A stretch of DNA of 7,102 nucleotides from JAHFOW01 sp964370795 (GCA_964370795.1 CAYJME010000177.1:1-7102), one strand, 5' to 3'; positions 1 through 7,020 are shown, counted from the stretch's first letter. Notes: a model not told the origin generated them from the sequence alone. A program made the numbers and translations.

Positions 1-344
1 GCCTTAAAGAGGTGCATGGTTTCGCTCAGGATGCCCGGCGATGGATAGATGATTGTGAGGGGGTCTAGTTTGCCGGCCCTGTAACCGGTCTCCTCTTCTA
101 ATTCACGTGCGGCACATGCCGCAAACGTCTCGCCTTTATCCAGGGTGCCAGCAGGGATTTCATAAATAGTCTCTTGTACTGCATGCCGGTACTGTTGAAT
201 AAGGATAATTTCATCTTCAGAAATAAAGGGGATAATGGCCGATGAGCCGGGATGCTCAATAACTTCCCGTACTGCCTTCCGGCCACTATCGAGAACAATT
301 TCATCTTTTCTTACGTTTATTTTTATACCGGAATAAATAAGCAT
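1..344 (-). CDS. Nudix hydrolase, ADP-ribose pyrophosphatase-like (3' end cut off by window edge)
   Basis: Reading from the ATG at 344 toward base 1 gives 114 uninterrupted codons that run off the window, so the C-terminus is missing. Residues 66-88 are a perfect Nudix box: G66, E72, R80-E81-L82, E84-E85, G87-Y88 (pattern G-x5-E-x7-R-E-U-x-E-E-x-G-U), which binds the catalytic divalent metal. Before it, IIPF...IILIQQYRHAV and YEIPAGTLDKGE match the NudF/ADP-ribose pyrophosphatase style; after it, YPSPGILSETMHLF resembles the SPG...E-hLF segment of that subfamily. Expected role (family knowledge): cytoplasmic hydrolysis of ADP-ribose or a similar nucleoside diphosphate sugar to AMP and a sugar phosphate. 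Start choice: AAGGAG lies 5 bases upstream of the ATG at 344; the ATG at 348 shares the site but its frame stops after about 15 codons. It lies 65 bases downstream of gspK on the same strand and has no evident functional link to secretion. Exact substrate is uncertain. Confidence 0.93.
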   Translation of the reverse strand, partial: MLIYSGIKINVRKDEIVLDSGRKAVREVIEHPGSSAIIPFISEDEIILIQQYRHAVQETIYEIPAGTLDKGETFAACAARELEEETGYRAGKLDPLTIIYPSPGILSETMHLFK

Positions 345-349
345 ACATA

Positions 350-355
350 CTCCTT
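350..355 (-). promoter_or_regulatory. Strong Shine-Dalgarno site of the Nudix gene
   Basis: AAGGAG on the minus strand (CTCCTT on the plus strand), 5 bases upstream of the ATG at 344. It is the only near-consensus ribosome binding site in the window and fixes the Nudix start. It also suggests this gene is translated independently of gspK. Confidence 0.8.
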
Positions 356-409
356 ATTCTTTTGTTCGATGTTCGATATCCGTACTTACCAATGAAAATA
401 ACACGTTTT

Positions 410-3252
410 TTACCATTCCGTCATCCATCTGAAATACCGTACCTTTATCGGGGTTACCGATCTGTCAACAAGGGCAACAAGTTTCTTTTCTGCATAGGTC
501 TGGGTTGCATTGCTATTCACGATGCGAGCGGTAACATAGACGGCAAATATGTTGCTATGGGTCGTTATTTGGTTTGAAATGGCGGCAAATANNNNNNNNN
601 NTTTTCTTCTTTATCATCAACAATTCCATCCCCGTCATTATCTTTGCCATCTGTTGCAAGGTAGTCCATTCCAGTAACAGCAGGCAGCGCGCCAATTTTA
701 TTATAGGGACGACTATTAATGATATTGGTAATTAACGAACCCTGTAATGTACTCCATGTCCCCATAGAGGTAGTTGTGCTTGTCCCTGGCAAAGCAGCCA
801 GCACACTCGATGGCGCCGTGTTAATATTGATGCGGCCGGGCACCTGAATTTCCGGTCCATCAATATCCCCTGTCTGTATACCCGTGTCAGTTCCTACAGC
901 GCCATCCGCGTCGTCATCAATGGTGTCATTTTTGGGATCAAGGATGGTGAAATACTCAGGAATATTTGTTGCTGTACCACTGGTTAGACTTAATTTTGCA
1001 TTGTCAACGGTATTGCTTCCCGTTATATTATAAAGTGAATTATTGGTGTAAGATGACTGTGTACCATATCCTATTGTCAAAAGATTACCTACTTCACCTA
1101 AAGAAATCATGTTCTTATTTGCTACCATCAGTTGTTTTAGCTCATATTGGTGACCAGGAACAGAATAATATGAGGTATATGAGGTATTTGTTCCACCGAT
1201 TGTATGGATAGTTGCCGTCCCCCAGTTATCAACTCGTTCGACAAGAGGGTTTTTCCTTTCGCCTTTAGATGCCCGGACGGGCGTGAATGTGCTTGCACAT
1301 CTCATTCTATTCAGTCGATCAATAATAACTTGCGTATCAGCTATTATTTTAGCTTCTGTATCAGCATTAATTTGTGAGTTATCAGTTGTAGCGCTTATGA
1401 GTGATGTCAATTCGGAGATTGCACCATCAATTCCATTAGATCCCGGACTCCATACCACACTCGTGCCTGTATCCGGCTCTACAAGGTTGGTAAGGGCATT
1501 GTTTCCAGATTGTGTTGAGTCTGATGTCATTGTATCACCATACCATGTACCTTCACCCGACCTGTTTAATAACGATTCGAATGCATGGGTATCTTCTCCA
1601 CTTCCGGGCGCTTGTGTTTTCCAGTAGAGATACGCTATTAGTTGATACAAAAGCCACAACACATCATTCCCACGAAGGGTATTATTATACGCATTAGGGT
1701 CTGCCCTATCTAAAATCAAAAAAGGACCATTAGTTCCCGTATTTAAAGCAGAAGAACTCCCCAACAATTCAACACTTACTGCCTGCGGCACATCGTTATT
1801 GTCAAAATCGTATATATCAAAATTTGGCACTGTTTGTGTGCCCGTTAGCGTTATAGCGGTGTTTTGCGTACCATAACCCAAAACAACGTATCCACGGGGT
1901 TGTATACTAAAACTAGTGGTATCAATTGGGCATAAAGTTGTTGTTACCGTCCCCCAATCCCACCCACAATTAAAAATAACCTTGATATAACGTTGTGTCT
2001 TTGTGACCTTCAATACGAAATCCATCTTCGAGCCATTTACACTCATCGTGTTTGTGCCAATGGCTGTATTGAAGGGATTATAAAGCTCGATAAGGCTTTG
2101 ACGCGGCATAGTAGAATTCGTACCAGTATGATACAACTCATTGATAAAAGGGTGCGCTTCCAGGCCATACATGGTCGGAGTGCCATAGGCAGTAATATCA
2201 TTATCTGCATCCAGATAATCCTTTATGTGCACTGCAAGTTGGGTTGCCGTCCCTGAGCTGAATCCAGCCTTTTGTAATTGGGCAGTTACACTACCAACGG
2301 TTGTAGTTGTCGTACCGTTTAATGTAATGGTATTGTCTAATTTCAGACGATAGTAATTCTTATTATCGGGCAGCAAGAGGTTGCCGATACCGTCTTTTGC
2401 TATGATACTATCAAATGAATATAACGTAAGATTATTCCTGGCATTTTGGAAGAGTGTTTCGTTATTGATAATGTTTCGTAATCGGGAACGGTAAATATTT
2501 GATGAAGTGTACGTTCCAAAACATATATCGGCAACGTCCAGGATGTTAAAAGGGCGGTCATCGCCAACGAAATTACGTGGTTGGAATTGTGAAGCGCTTG
2601 TTCCTGTATTGCCTGGAATACCGTTAGCGCCGCAGCGTCCAGAGCTTGTTCCAATGATATTTCTTGCCACCATGTCTGTAAGAATATCTTGTAACCGTAT
2701 ATCATAAGGAGTGGCGCCCATACCATACACAAAGGCCCCGGTTGTCCCCACAATATTTCCTGTGGCATTTACATTGACCCGTGATTCCCCAACGTCTTCA
2801 ATAAGGATAGCGTACTGGGCCTTTAATCCCTTGTCCAGCAAAAAAGGCGTATTCAACCACGTTGAATCCTTTATTCCGTCTCCGTTATTGTCAACGTCGT
2901 TATTTGAAGCGCTGGCGCTCCCGAATACCCTGCCAGTTCCCGTACCCAGCCATTCTTCTGTGTATGCATCATAATTCTCATCGTAACCCAGCGTTGTTGT
3001 GCCAATATACCGGTAGCTGTTGTTATTATAGACAACGGTATCTGTGCCGTATTTATCCATTTTTAAGGTGTAAATGGCGTATTCAAGCCCGCTCCGTGCG
3101 ACCATATCTGCCTGAAGGTTGTTGACGTAATTGTCTGTGGCATTGAAATCAATGGTGGTAAGATTCAGGAACGTTACACCCAGAAGGGTAAGCGCTACCA
3201 GGATAAACATGACGACAACAATAATGTAACCTGCGTTTTTTTTAGTATCCAT
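410..3252 (-). CDS. gspK: GspK-like type II secretion minor pseudopilin, very large, interrupted by an assembly gap
   Basis: GspK is the minor pseudopilin at the tip of the type II secretion pseudopilus, forming a complex with GspI and GspJ in the periplasm. Start chosen at 3252: MDTKKNAG followed by a hydrophobic stretch (about residues 9-30) is a normal short prepilin leader with cleavage after Gly8. The open frame extends upstream to 3363, but those 37 codons are repeat-derived and would give a 45-residue leader. Position +5 of the mature protein is Val rather than Glu, as is usual for GspK. Residues 806-823, GRININTAPSSVLAALPG, match the INTA...L.ALPG motif of the T2SSK helical domain. 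Asp-rich loops typical of calcium sites lie at about residues 119-130, 772-791 and 868-880. After 883 codons the frame meets the N gap; beyond it 59 codons in another frame (589-413, SNIFAVYVTARI...YAEKKLVALVDRS...) end at TAA 412-410. The total is at least about 946 residues, roughly three times a typical proteobacterial GspK. Only the gap length prevents a single frame. No clear Shine-Dalgarno site. Confidence 0.9.
592..601. other. Assembly gap (10 N) inside gspK
   Basis: Ten consecutive Ns, probably a placeholder of unspecified length. Codons before the gap have their first base at positions divisible by 3, whereas the C-terminal frame after the gap is offset by one. If gspK is intact, the true gap length must be 2 modulo 3 (11, 14, 17 and so on), not 10. 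The frame that continues naively through the Ns ends in a spurious YLPPFQTK tail at 565. Confidence 0.97.
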
Positions 3253-3304
3253 ATATAAAGCTAAACATTCATCAATGTTGTGAAGAGGCGAAGCATTTGC
3301 TAAC

Positions 3305-3321
3305 TTGATGTTAAGGAATTT
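3305..3321 (+). repeat. 17-base repeat, copy 1
   Basis: TTGATGTTAAGGAATTT on the plus strand. The minus strand of 4385-4369 reads TTAATGTTAAGGAATTT, with one mismatch in 17. Both copies are in the non-coding spacers that flank gspJ, in opposite orientations. Function unknown; it may belong to the palindromic elements. Confidence 0.6.
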
Positions 3322-3336
3322 CAAACTTATCAGCTC

Positions 3337-3438
3337 GTTCTCAAACTCTGTTTGGGAACGCAATTGTTAGCAAAGCACCAGCTTTGCGTGAAGCGGAGCT
3401 TCACGAACAAGTGGGTTCCCAATCTCTTGCTTGGGAAC
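3337..3438. repeat. Array of four consecutive hairpins (REP/MITE-like palindromic repeat)
   Basis: Four adjacent inverted repeats: GTTCTCAAAC (3337-3346) with GTTTGGGAAC (3350-3359), one G-T pair; GCAAAGC (3370-3376) with GCTTTGC (3381-3387); GTGAAGC (3388-3394) with GCTTCAC (3398-3404); GTTCCCAA (3415-3422) with TTGGGAAC (3431-3438). The outer two hairpins share the GTTCCCAA/TTGGGAAC theme, so the whole resembles a miniature mobile palindromic element bounded by related ends. It sits between gspJ and gspK and would be transcribed as a folded RNA if the operon is one message. No transposase is present, so any mobility would depend on a protein encoded elsewhere. Confidence 0.85.
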
Positions 3439-3506
3439 TAGATATGTGTAAAATGCAATAACAAAGCAGCAGAATGACTAATTTTAACCAACACATTTAA
3501 AATTAT

Positions 3507-4181
3507 TTAGTGTGTTACACGAAAGGGCAGTGCAATTATGGTCGTATAGGTGCCAATTTCTAGAGTATTTCCCGTACCTGTGCCATATATTTGTAAAGTA
3601 ACTTTCACGCTGTCTGGCAGTCTTCCTGTGGTGGTACCGCTGGTACTATCCCAGGCGCTTTCCCAAACACCTCCAGCATTATATTTACAATCAAAATAGT
3701 CCATATTCGCTGCAAGTTTATAATAAGTAGAAGATCCGGGATTAAAATCCGTTACCGTTCCGTATATATAGGAGGTGTCGTTATATTCTGACCTCATGAG
3801 TTCATCGTTGTTGCTTAAATAATAGGTAATAAGGGTGACTGGGGTAGATGAACCATTGGGGGTCAGGGAGAGAAAGGTAAGTATACTGCTGTTATTTCTT
3901 GGCTGAGAGTTGTCGGTGGACGTACCAAGGCCAACCGCCTCTGCTATAGTAAATGACCGAAAGAAATCGGTGTTATCCTTTGATGTAGCGCCTTTCAGAT
4001 CCCTGGAGATGCCATCCGCGGCAATCCGCGCATATTGGTACATCTCTAATTTATTTCTGGAAATAATAGACACTCCCTTGGATTGATAAAACACGGTGTA
4101 AGCTATACCCCAAAGGATAGCCATAATGGCCATAACGATAATCACTTCCAATAAGGTAAATCCGTTTTTGTTTTTTCGCAT
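3507..4181 (-). CDS. gspJ: GspJ-like minor pseudopilin (prepilin N-terminal domain protein)
   Basis: A 224-residue prepilin. MRKNKNG followed by FTLLEVIIVMAIMAILWGIA is a canonical type III signal: basic leader, cleavage after Gly7, Phe at +1, Glu at +5, then a hydrophobic helix (about residues 8-28). The following ISRNKLEMYQYARIAADGISRDL resembles the amphipathic segment after the GspJ/PilW helix, where a block of leucines, basic residues and an RDL motif is usual. The rest is Thr/Ser/Gly/Asn-rich and probably beta-rich. Length is close to GspJ (about 200). It would be processed by prepilin peptidase, inserted in the inner membrane, and join GspI and GspK at the pseudopilus tip. The ATG at 4181 has no visible Shine-Dalgarno site; a perfect 8-base-pair palindrome lies 22 bases upstream. 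The name rests on position between I- and K-like genes and on length; a PilW-type protein is the main alternative. Confidence 0.78.
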   Translation of the reverse strand: MRKNKNGFTLLEVIIVMAIMAILWGIAYTVFYQSKGVSIISRNKLEMYQYARIAADGISRDLKGATSKDNTDFFRSFTIAEAVGLGTSTDNSQPRNNSSILTFLSLTPNGSSTPVTLITYYLSNNDELMRSEYNDTSYIYGTVTDFNPGSSTYYKLAANMDYFDCKYNAGGVWESAWDSTSGTTTGRLPDSVKVTLQIYGTGTGNTLEIGTYTTIIALPFRVTH

Positions 4182-4202
4182 AGATTGGTCACACGTTTGT
4201 AG

Positions 4203-4220
4203 TGACGACTGAAGTCGTCA
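4203..4220. repeat. Perfect 8-bp palindrome just upstream of gspJ
   Basis: TGACGACT (4203-4210), a two-base loop GA, and AGTCGTCA (4213-4220). In the transcript this would form a hairpin ending 22 bases from the gspJ start codon, close enough to affect ribosome access. It could equally be a dispersed genomic palindrome. Confidence 0.75.
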
Positions 4221-4263
4221 TATCTTTAATATTATTGTCCATTTCAAGTTAGAAGAAATTAGC

Positions 4264-4332
4264 AGGTAGATCGTCTCGCTTGACCAAATCAAAAGCAACA
4301 AACGGATACAGGACAAGCGAGACGCTTGTCCT
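4264..4332. repeat. Hairpin and partial inverted copy sharing CGTCTCGCTTG
   Basis: AGGACAAGCG (4310-4319), loop AGA, and CGCTTGTCCT (4323-4332) make a perfect 10-base-pair stem. CGTCTCGCTTG at 4272-4282 is the exact reverse complement of CAAGCGAGACG at 4314-4324, and both copies are flanked by GGTAG on the matching strand. The left copy therefore looks like a shortened version of the right one in inverted orientation, separated by about 30 bases of unrelated AT-rich sequence. Confidence 0.75.
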
Positions 4333-4368
4333 ACCAACACCGTTTTAAAAACCGCTTAAATAAAACGA

Positions 4369-4385
4369 AAATTCCTTAACATTAA
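4369..4385 (-). repeat. 17-base repeat, copy 2
   Basis: Read on the minus strand this is TTAATGTTAAGGAATTT, matching copy 1 at 3305-3321 with one mismatch. It begins 11 bases after the stop codon of gspI. Confidence 0.6.
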
Positions 4386-4396
4386 AAAATTATCAA

Positions 4397-5080
4397 TCAA
4401 TGTGGTGTTAAAAGGATATTGTAAAGTCCAACAACCGTATCGGTCACCATATATGTTGCCGATGTTACTGTCCCATATTCGTAAGGTTGTTTTATCGTTA
4501 TCCTATTCGATGGCACGTTAACGCCGGTAACCCGATACCAGATATTATTCTGCGTGTTACAGATATACTTGTTGATGGATATATTTTTGATATTTGAAAC
4601 GTTGGTTATTGTTGTACTATTATAACTAAAATTCGCTGTTCCTGTGGCAATCTTGTAGTTTTTGTAAACAGCGATTTGCTCTCTAAAGAGAAACGTTTCA
4701 CTCACGGACGTTGCTGTACCATCACCATCCATATCTACAGGAACGAGGGACATATTCCATCCGTAGTTGCCTGATATGGCAACTGTCCCGGTATCTGGAA
4801 AAATATAGCACAGCGGCGTGGTGGTGCCTGATATGGCGCTTACAATATCCTGAATATCATTATCCGGACCGCCGGTATTTCCAGCAGGATATTTATATGA
4901 TGCATACGCAAGCGGTATTTCTGCTGAAATAGCGCCTGTCGTCATTGTGGCAATCTTCGCCGTTTGATGTATCCCTACCGGAAAGAGCGCCATTACGCCA
5001 AAGATCCCAATCACCAGCACAAAAATAGCGATAAGGACTTCAATTAAGGTAAAACCCTGTTTTATCTTTTTATCTGACAT
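4397..5080 (-). CDS. gspI: GspI/PilV-like minor pseudopilin
   Basis: A 227-residue prepilin. MSDKKIKQG followed by FTLIEVLIAIFVLVIGIFGV shows cleavage after Gly9, Phe at +1, Glu at +5 and a hydrophobic helix to about residue 30; MALFPVGIHQTAKI follows. The leader and helix are of the GspI/PilV type. At 227 residues it is nearly twice a typical GspI, so the periplasmic domain is enlarged; an Asp-rich loop DMDGDGTATS lies at about residues 117-126. Expected role is a scaffold of the pseudopilus tip with GspJ and GspK. Its first 19 bases overlap the end of the upstream pseudopilin gene, and no Shine-Dalgarno site is visible, so translational coupling is likely. Stop is TGA at 4399-4397. The exact subfamily cannot be decided from sequence reading alone. 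Confidence 0.76.
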   Translation of the reverse strand: MSDKKIKQGFTLIEVLIAIFVLVIGIFGVMALFPVGIHQTAKIATMTTGAISAEIPLAYASYKYPAGNTGGPDNDIQDIVSAISGTTTPLCYIFPDTGTVAISGNYGWNMSLVPVDMDGDGTATSVSETFLFREQIAVYKNYKIATGTANFSYNSTTITNVSNIKNISINKYICNTQNNIWYRVTGVNVPSNRITIKQPYEYGTVTSATYMVTDTVVGLYNILLTPH

Positions 5081-5571
5081 GTGTTGCCAATAATCGTTCG
5101 ACTGGTTGTAGAACCGGTCTTGATATCCTTTAATGTAATGATAATATCCTGAGGTGTCATAATACCTGATGTATGGTGAGCGATACCATGTGGTTCAAAA
5201 TAAACGGTTTTTGTGCCAGAGGTAAAACTTTCAGAACCGTTTCCGACTACCTGATACTGCCAGAATCGGATATATTTGGGTAGTTGATAGAGTTTTTTTA
5301 CGGTCTTGTCCACATCTTCAATGGTAAATGTACATGGAGAAGGATTGGGTGTTGTATAATAATTGGCGTTCAAGGTTAATGTACATTGCCTTCTTTTTGT
5401 TGTCGCAAAGGTTTTTGCGCAAAAAACACTGCTCTGGAGTATATTCCTGCCCTCGTCAAGCCCACCGTGTAAAAAAACAGGTAATATAATACCCGTTAAA
5501 ATGGCTATAATGACTATAACCATGACGAGTTCAATCATGGTATAGCCTTGATTTTTATGGGAATATTTCAT
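5062..5571 (-). CDS. gspH: GspH/FimT-like pseudopilin
   Basis: A 169-residue prepilin: MKYSHKNQG leader, cleavage after Gly9, then YTMIELVMVIVIIAILTGII with Tyr at +1 and Glu at +5. After the helix, LQSSVFCAKTFATTKRRQCT resembles the L...A...A..RR block of GspH/FimT, and VYFEPHGIAHHTSG resembles the F-x-P-x-G segment of that family. The Tyr/Asp/Gly/Tyr-Pro pattern expected in the major pseudopilin GspG was not seen, so H is preferred over G. In type II systems GspH is a minor subunit thought to join the GspI-J-K tip to the GspG fibre. It starts 14 bases after the gspF stop codon with only a poor ribosome site, and its 3' end overlaps the next gene. Confidence 0.74.
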   Translation of the reverse strand: MKYSHKNQGYTMIELVMVIVIIAILTGIILPVFLHGGLDEGRNILQSSVFCAKTFATTKRRQCTLTLNANYYTTPNPSPCTFTIEDVDKTVKKLYQLPKYIRFWQYQVVGNGSESFTSGTKTVYFEPHGIAHHTSGIMTPQDIIITLKDIKTGSTTSRTIIGNTCQIKR

Positions 5572-5585
5572 AAATATGTATTCAT

Positions 5586-6845
5586 CTACGACCCACTGAT
5601 ACCCTGCATTAATTTTATGAGTGGCACAAACATGGCGACAACAATGAAACCTACAGCGCCACCCAGAAATACGATCATCATGGGTTCTATAAGACTAACC
5701 ATAGCCTCGACGGCTCTGTCTACCTCATCGTCGTAACTTTCCGAAACCTTGATGAGCATCTTATCCAATTCGCCTGTTTCTTCTCCGACCTCCACCATAT
5801 TAATAACCATTTCGTTACATACCCTCGCGGCCCTGAGGGGCTTTGTTATGCTTTCTCCTCCTCGTACACTGTCGTGAACCTGCTGGATGGCATGCGACAT
5901 GGCGGCATTTCCTGTAGCATCTTTAACGTTAAGGAGCGCCTCTAAAATGGGCACGCCGCTCGATGTCAGTGTTGCAAGGGTACGGGTAAATCGTGAAACG
6001 GTTGATTTGTTGATAATTACCCCCAAAACGGGTACTTTAAACTTCATTCTATCAATAACCAGCCGTATTTTTTTAATCTTTCCCAATATTTTGTAAAGCG
6101 TAAATAAACCAATGGGAATAGAGGGTATATACATCCATTTTGTCTTTAGTAACAAGCTGAAATTAATGAGCATTTTGGTGGGGAGGGGAAGGTCGAGATT
6201 AAGTTCAGTAAATATACTTGCAAAATTTGGTATGATGAAAATCATCAGGCCTATCAAAATACCAATTGCAACAAACATAACTACCGTTGGATATATCATG
6301 GCGCTGACGATTTTTCTAATCAGACGCTCCATCTTTTCCCGAAAGTCGGCGAGTCGTTCCAGAATAACGTCTAATGCGCCGCTTACTTCGCCTGCCTTCA
6401 CGACGCTTACGTAGAGCTTATCAAAGACCCGTGGGTGTCTTGCAAATGCGCCGGAAAGTGTGCTTCCGCTTTCAATATCCTCAATGACCGACGCCAGCGT
6501 CTTTTTAAGCAAACCTTTTTTTAACTGGGATAAAAGGATTTTCAACCCACGTATAATGGGTAAACCGGCGTCCTGTAATGTCGCGAGTTGTCTTGTAACG
6601 GTCGTTAAGTCTTTTGATTTAACCCCGCCAATAGTAAAAGACAACTTTTTCCTCTTTTTTTGGGTTGGTTCTGAAACGCCGGATATTTCTTTGATTTTTT
6701 GGCGGTAATGAATTTCTTTAACGTTGGTAGGAAAATAGCCCAGGCTGCGTATTTTGGTAATGGCTTCTTCAAGGGTATCTGCTTCGAGACGATCTTTTAT
6801 GGGTTGCCCTTTATTATCAACTGCGCTGTATTGAAAAGTTGGCAT
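5586..6845 (-). CDS. gspF: Type II secretion inner-membrane platform protein GspF (GspF/PilC family)
   Basis: GspF is the polytopic inner-membrane protein that couples the cytoplasmic ATPase to pseudopilus assembly. This 419-residue protein has the usual family length (about 400). The N-terminus MPTFQYSAVDNKGQPI and DTLEEAITKIRSLGYFPTNV are typical. Two T2SSF domains occur as internal repeats: RQLATLQDAGLPIIRGLKIL (85-104) parallels RTLATLTSSGVPILEALLNV (288-307), and KAGEVSGALDVILERL parallels EVGEETGELDKMLIKV. Membrane segments lie at about 183-207, 238-254 and 384-410; the last, IEPMMIVFLGGAVGFIVVAM, is the family C-terminal signature. The ATG at 6845 is preceded by a weak AAGGGA 6 bases upstream. 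It is followed closely by the pseudopilin genes. A PilC of a type IV pilus is the alternative; the downstream GspK-like gene favours type II secretion. Confidence 0.93.
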   Translation of the reverse strand: MPTFQYSAVDNKGQPIKDRLEADTLEEAITKIRSLGYFPTNVKEIHYRQKIKEISGVSEPTQKKRKKLSFTIGGVKSKDLTTVTRQLATLQDAGLPIIRGLKILLSQLKKGLLKKTLASVIEDIESGSTLSGAFARHPRVFDKLYVSVVKAGEVSGALDVILERLADFREKMERLIRKIVSAMIYPTVVMFVAIGILIGLMIFIIPNFASIFTELNLDLPLPTKMLINFSLLLKTKWMYIPSIPIGLFTLYKILGKIKKIRLVIDRMKFKVPVLGVIINKSTVSRFTRTLATLTSSGVPILEALLNVKDATGNAAMSHAIQQVHDSVRGGESITKPLRAARVCNEMVINMVEVGEETGELDKMLIKVSESYDDEVDRAVEAMVSLIEPMMIVFLGGAVGFIVVAMFVPLIKLMQGISGS

Positions 6846-6892
6846 GATTAGTCCCTTTTAAAAAAAAGTATAAAAGTCTGAGACAATATCCT

Positions 6893-6921
6893 GATATATT
6901 CATAGCACAGCATAGCCACAA
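6893..6921 (-). promoter_or_regulatory. Possible sigma70-type promoter for gspF
   Basis: On the minus strand TTGTGG (6921-6916) is followed after 17 bases by TATATC (6898-6893). Each box matches four of six consensus bases. This would give a leader of roughly 40 bases before the gspF ATG. The region is AT-rich and such matches arise easily by chance. Confidence 0.25.
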
Positions 6922-6999
6922 CCAAAAAGAGTTCTTCGGTACTAAATAACAATACGATCTTTTGTTTTTTTAACAAATTCGAAATCCGGGTATCAAGCG

Positions 7000-7020
7000 A
7001 GGGATGAGGGACGAAGGACG
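7000..7020 (+). repeat. Three degenerate heptamer repeats
   Basis: AGGGATG, AGGGACG and AAGGACG lie directly in tandem, followed by TGTCCC, which can pair with the second unit (GGGAC 7008-7012 with GTCCC 7022-7026). This is a short, purine-rich tandem repeat of unknown role. Confidence 0.55.

Larger units (their letters stand above)
3253..3506. repeat. gspJ-gspK spacer, largely repeat sequence
   Basis: This 254-base spacer holds no convincing gene. It contains the four-hairpin array (3337-3438), a 17-base sequence (3305-3321) also found inverted in the gspI-gspJ spacer, and AGGCGAAGCATTTGCTAAC at 3286-3304, which I associate with dispersed bacterial palindromic repeats (recollection, not verified). 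The 33 bases nearest gspK and the roughly 65 bases nearest gspJ are AT-rich and carry no recognised signal. Confidence 0.7.
4182..4396. repeat. gspI-gspJ spacer filled with dyad-symmetric sequence
   Basis: A 215-base non-coding spacer. It holds a perfect palindrome at 4203-4220, a perfect 10-base-pair hairpin at 4310-4332, a partial inverted copy of that hairpin's sequence at 4264-4283, and the second copy of the 17-base repeat at 4369-4385. No open frame of interest was seen. Confidence 0.7.

Noticed and set aside
98..304. 68-codon minus-strand open frame
   Set aside because: It is an out-of-frame shadow of the Nudix gene, whose frame carries a perfect Nudix box.
362..577. 71-codon plus-strand open frame
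   Set aside because: The minus strand here encodes the GspK C-terminus (589-410); the plus-strand product shows no recognisable features.
2400..2768. 122-codon minus-strand open frame
   Set aside because: It lies wholly within gspK in another frame and has no domain-like sequence.
3253..3363. N-terminal extension of GspK from the ATG at 3363
   Set aside because: It is translated from repeat sequence and would put the prepilin cleavage site after residue 45; the ATG at 3252 gives a standard 8-residue leader.
3337..3438. CRISPR array
   Set aside because: The units are different hairpins lying side by side; there are no identical direct repeats with regular spacers and no cas genes.
3490..3516. 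Terminator after gspJ (AACACA with TGTGTT, inner TAAA with TTTA)
   Set aside because: The stem overlaps the gspJ stop codon, is AT-rich with bulges, and is not followed by a T run on the minus strand.
5887..6708. Plus-strand open frames opposite gspF
   Set aside because: They are antisense shadows of a well-conserved gspF and show no protein family features.
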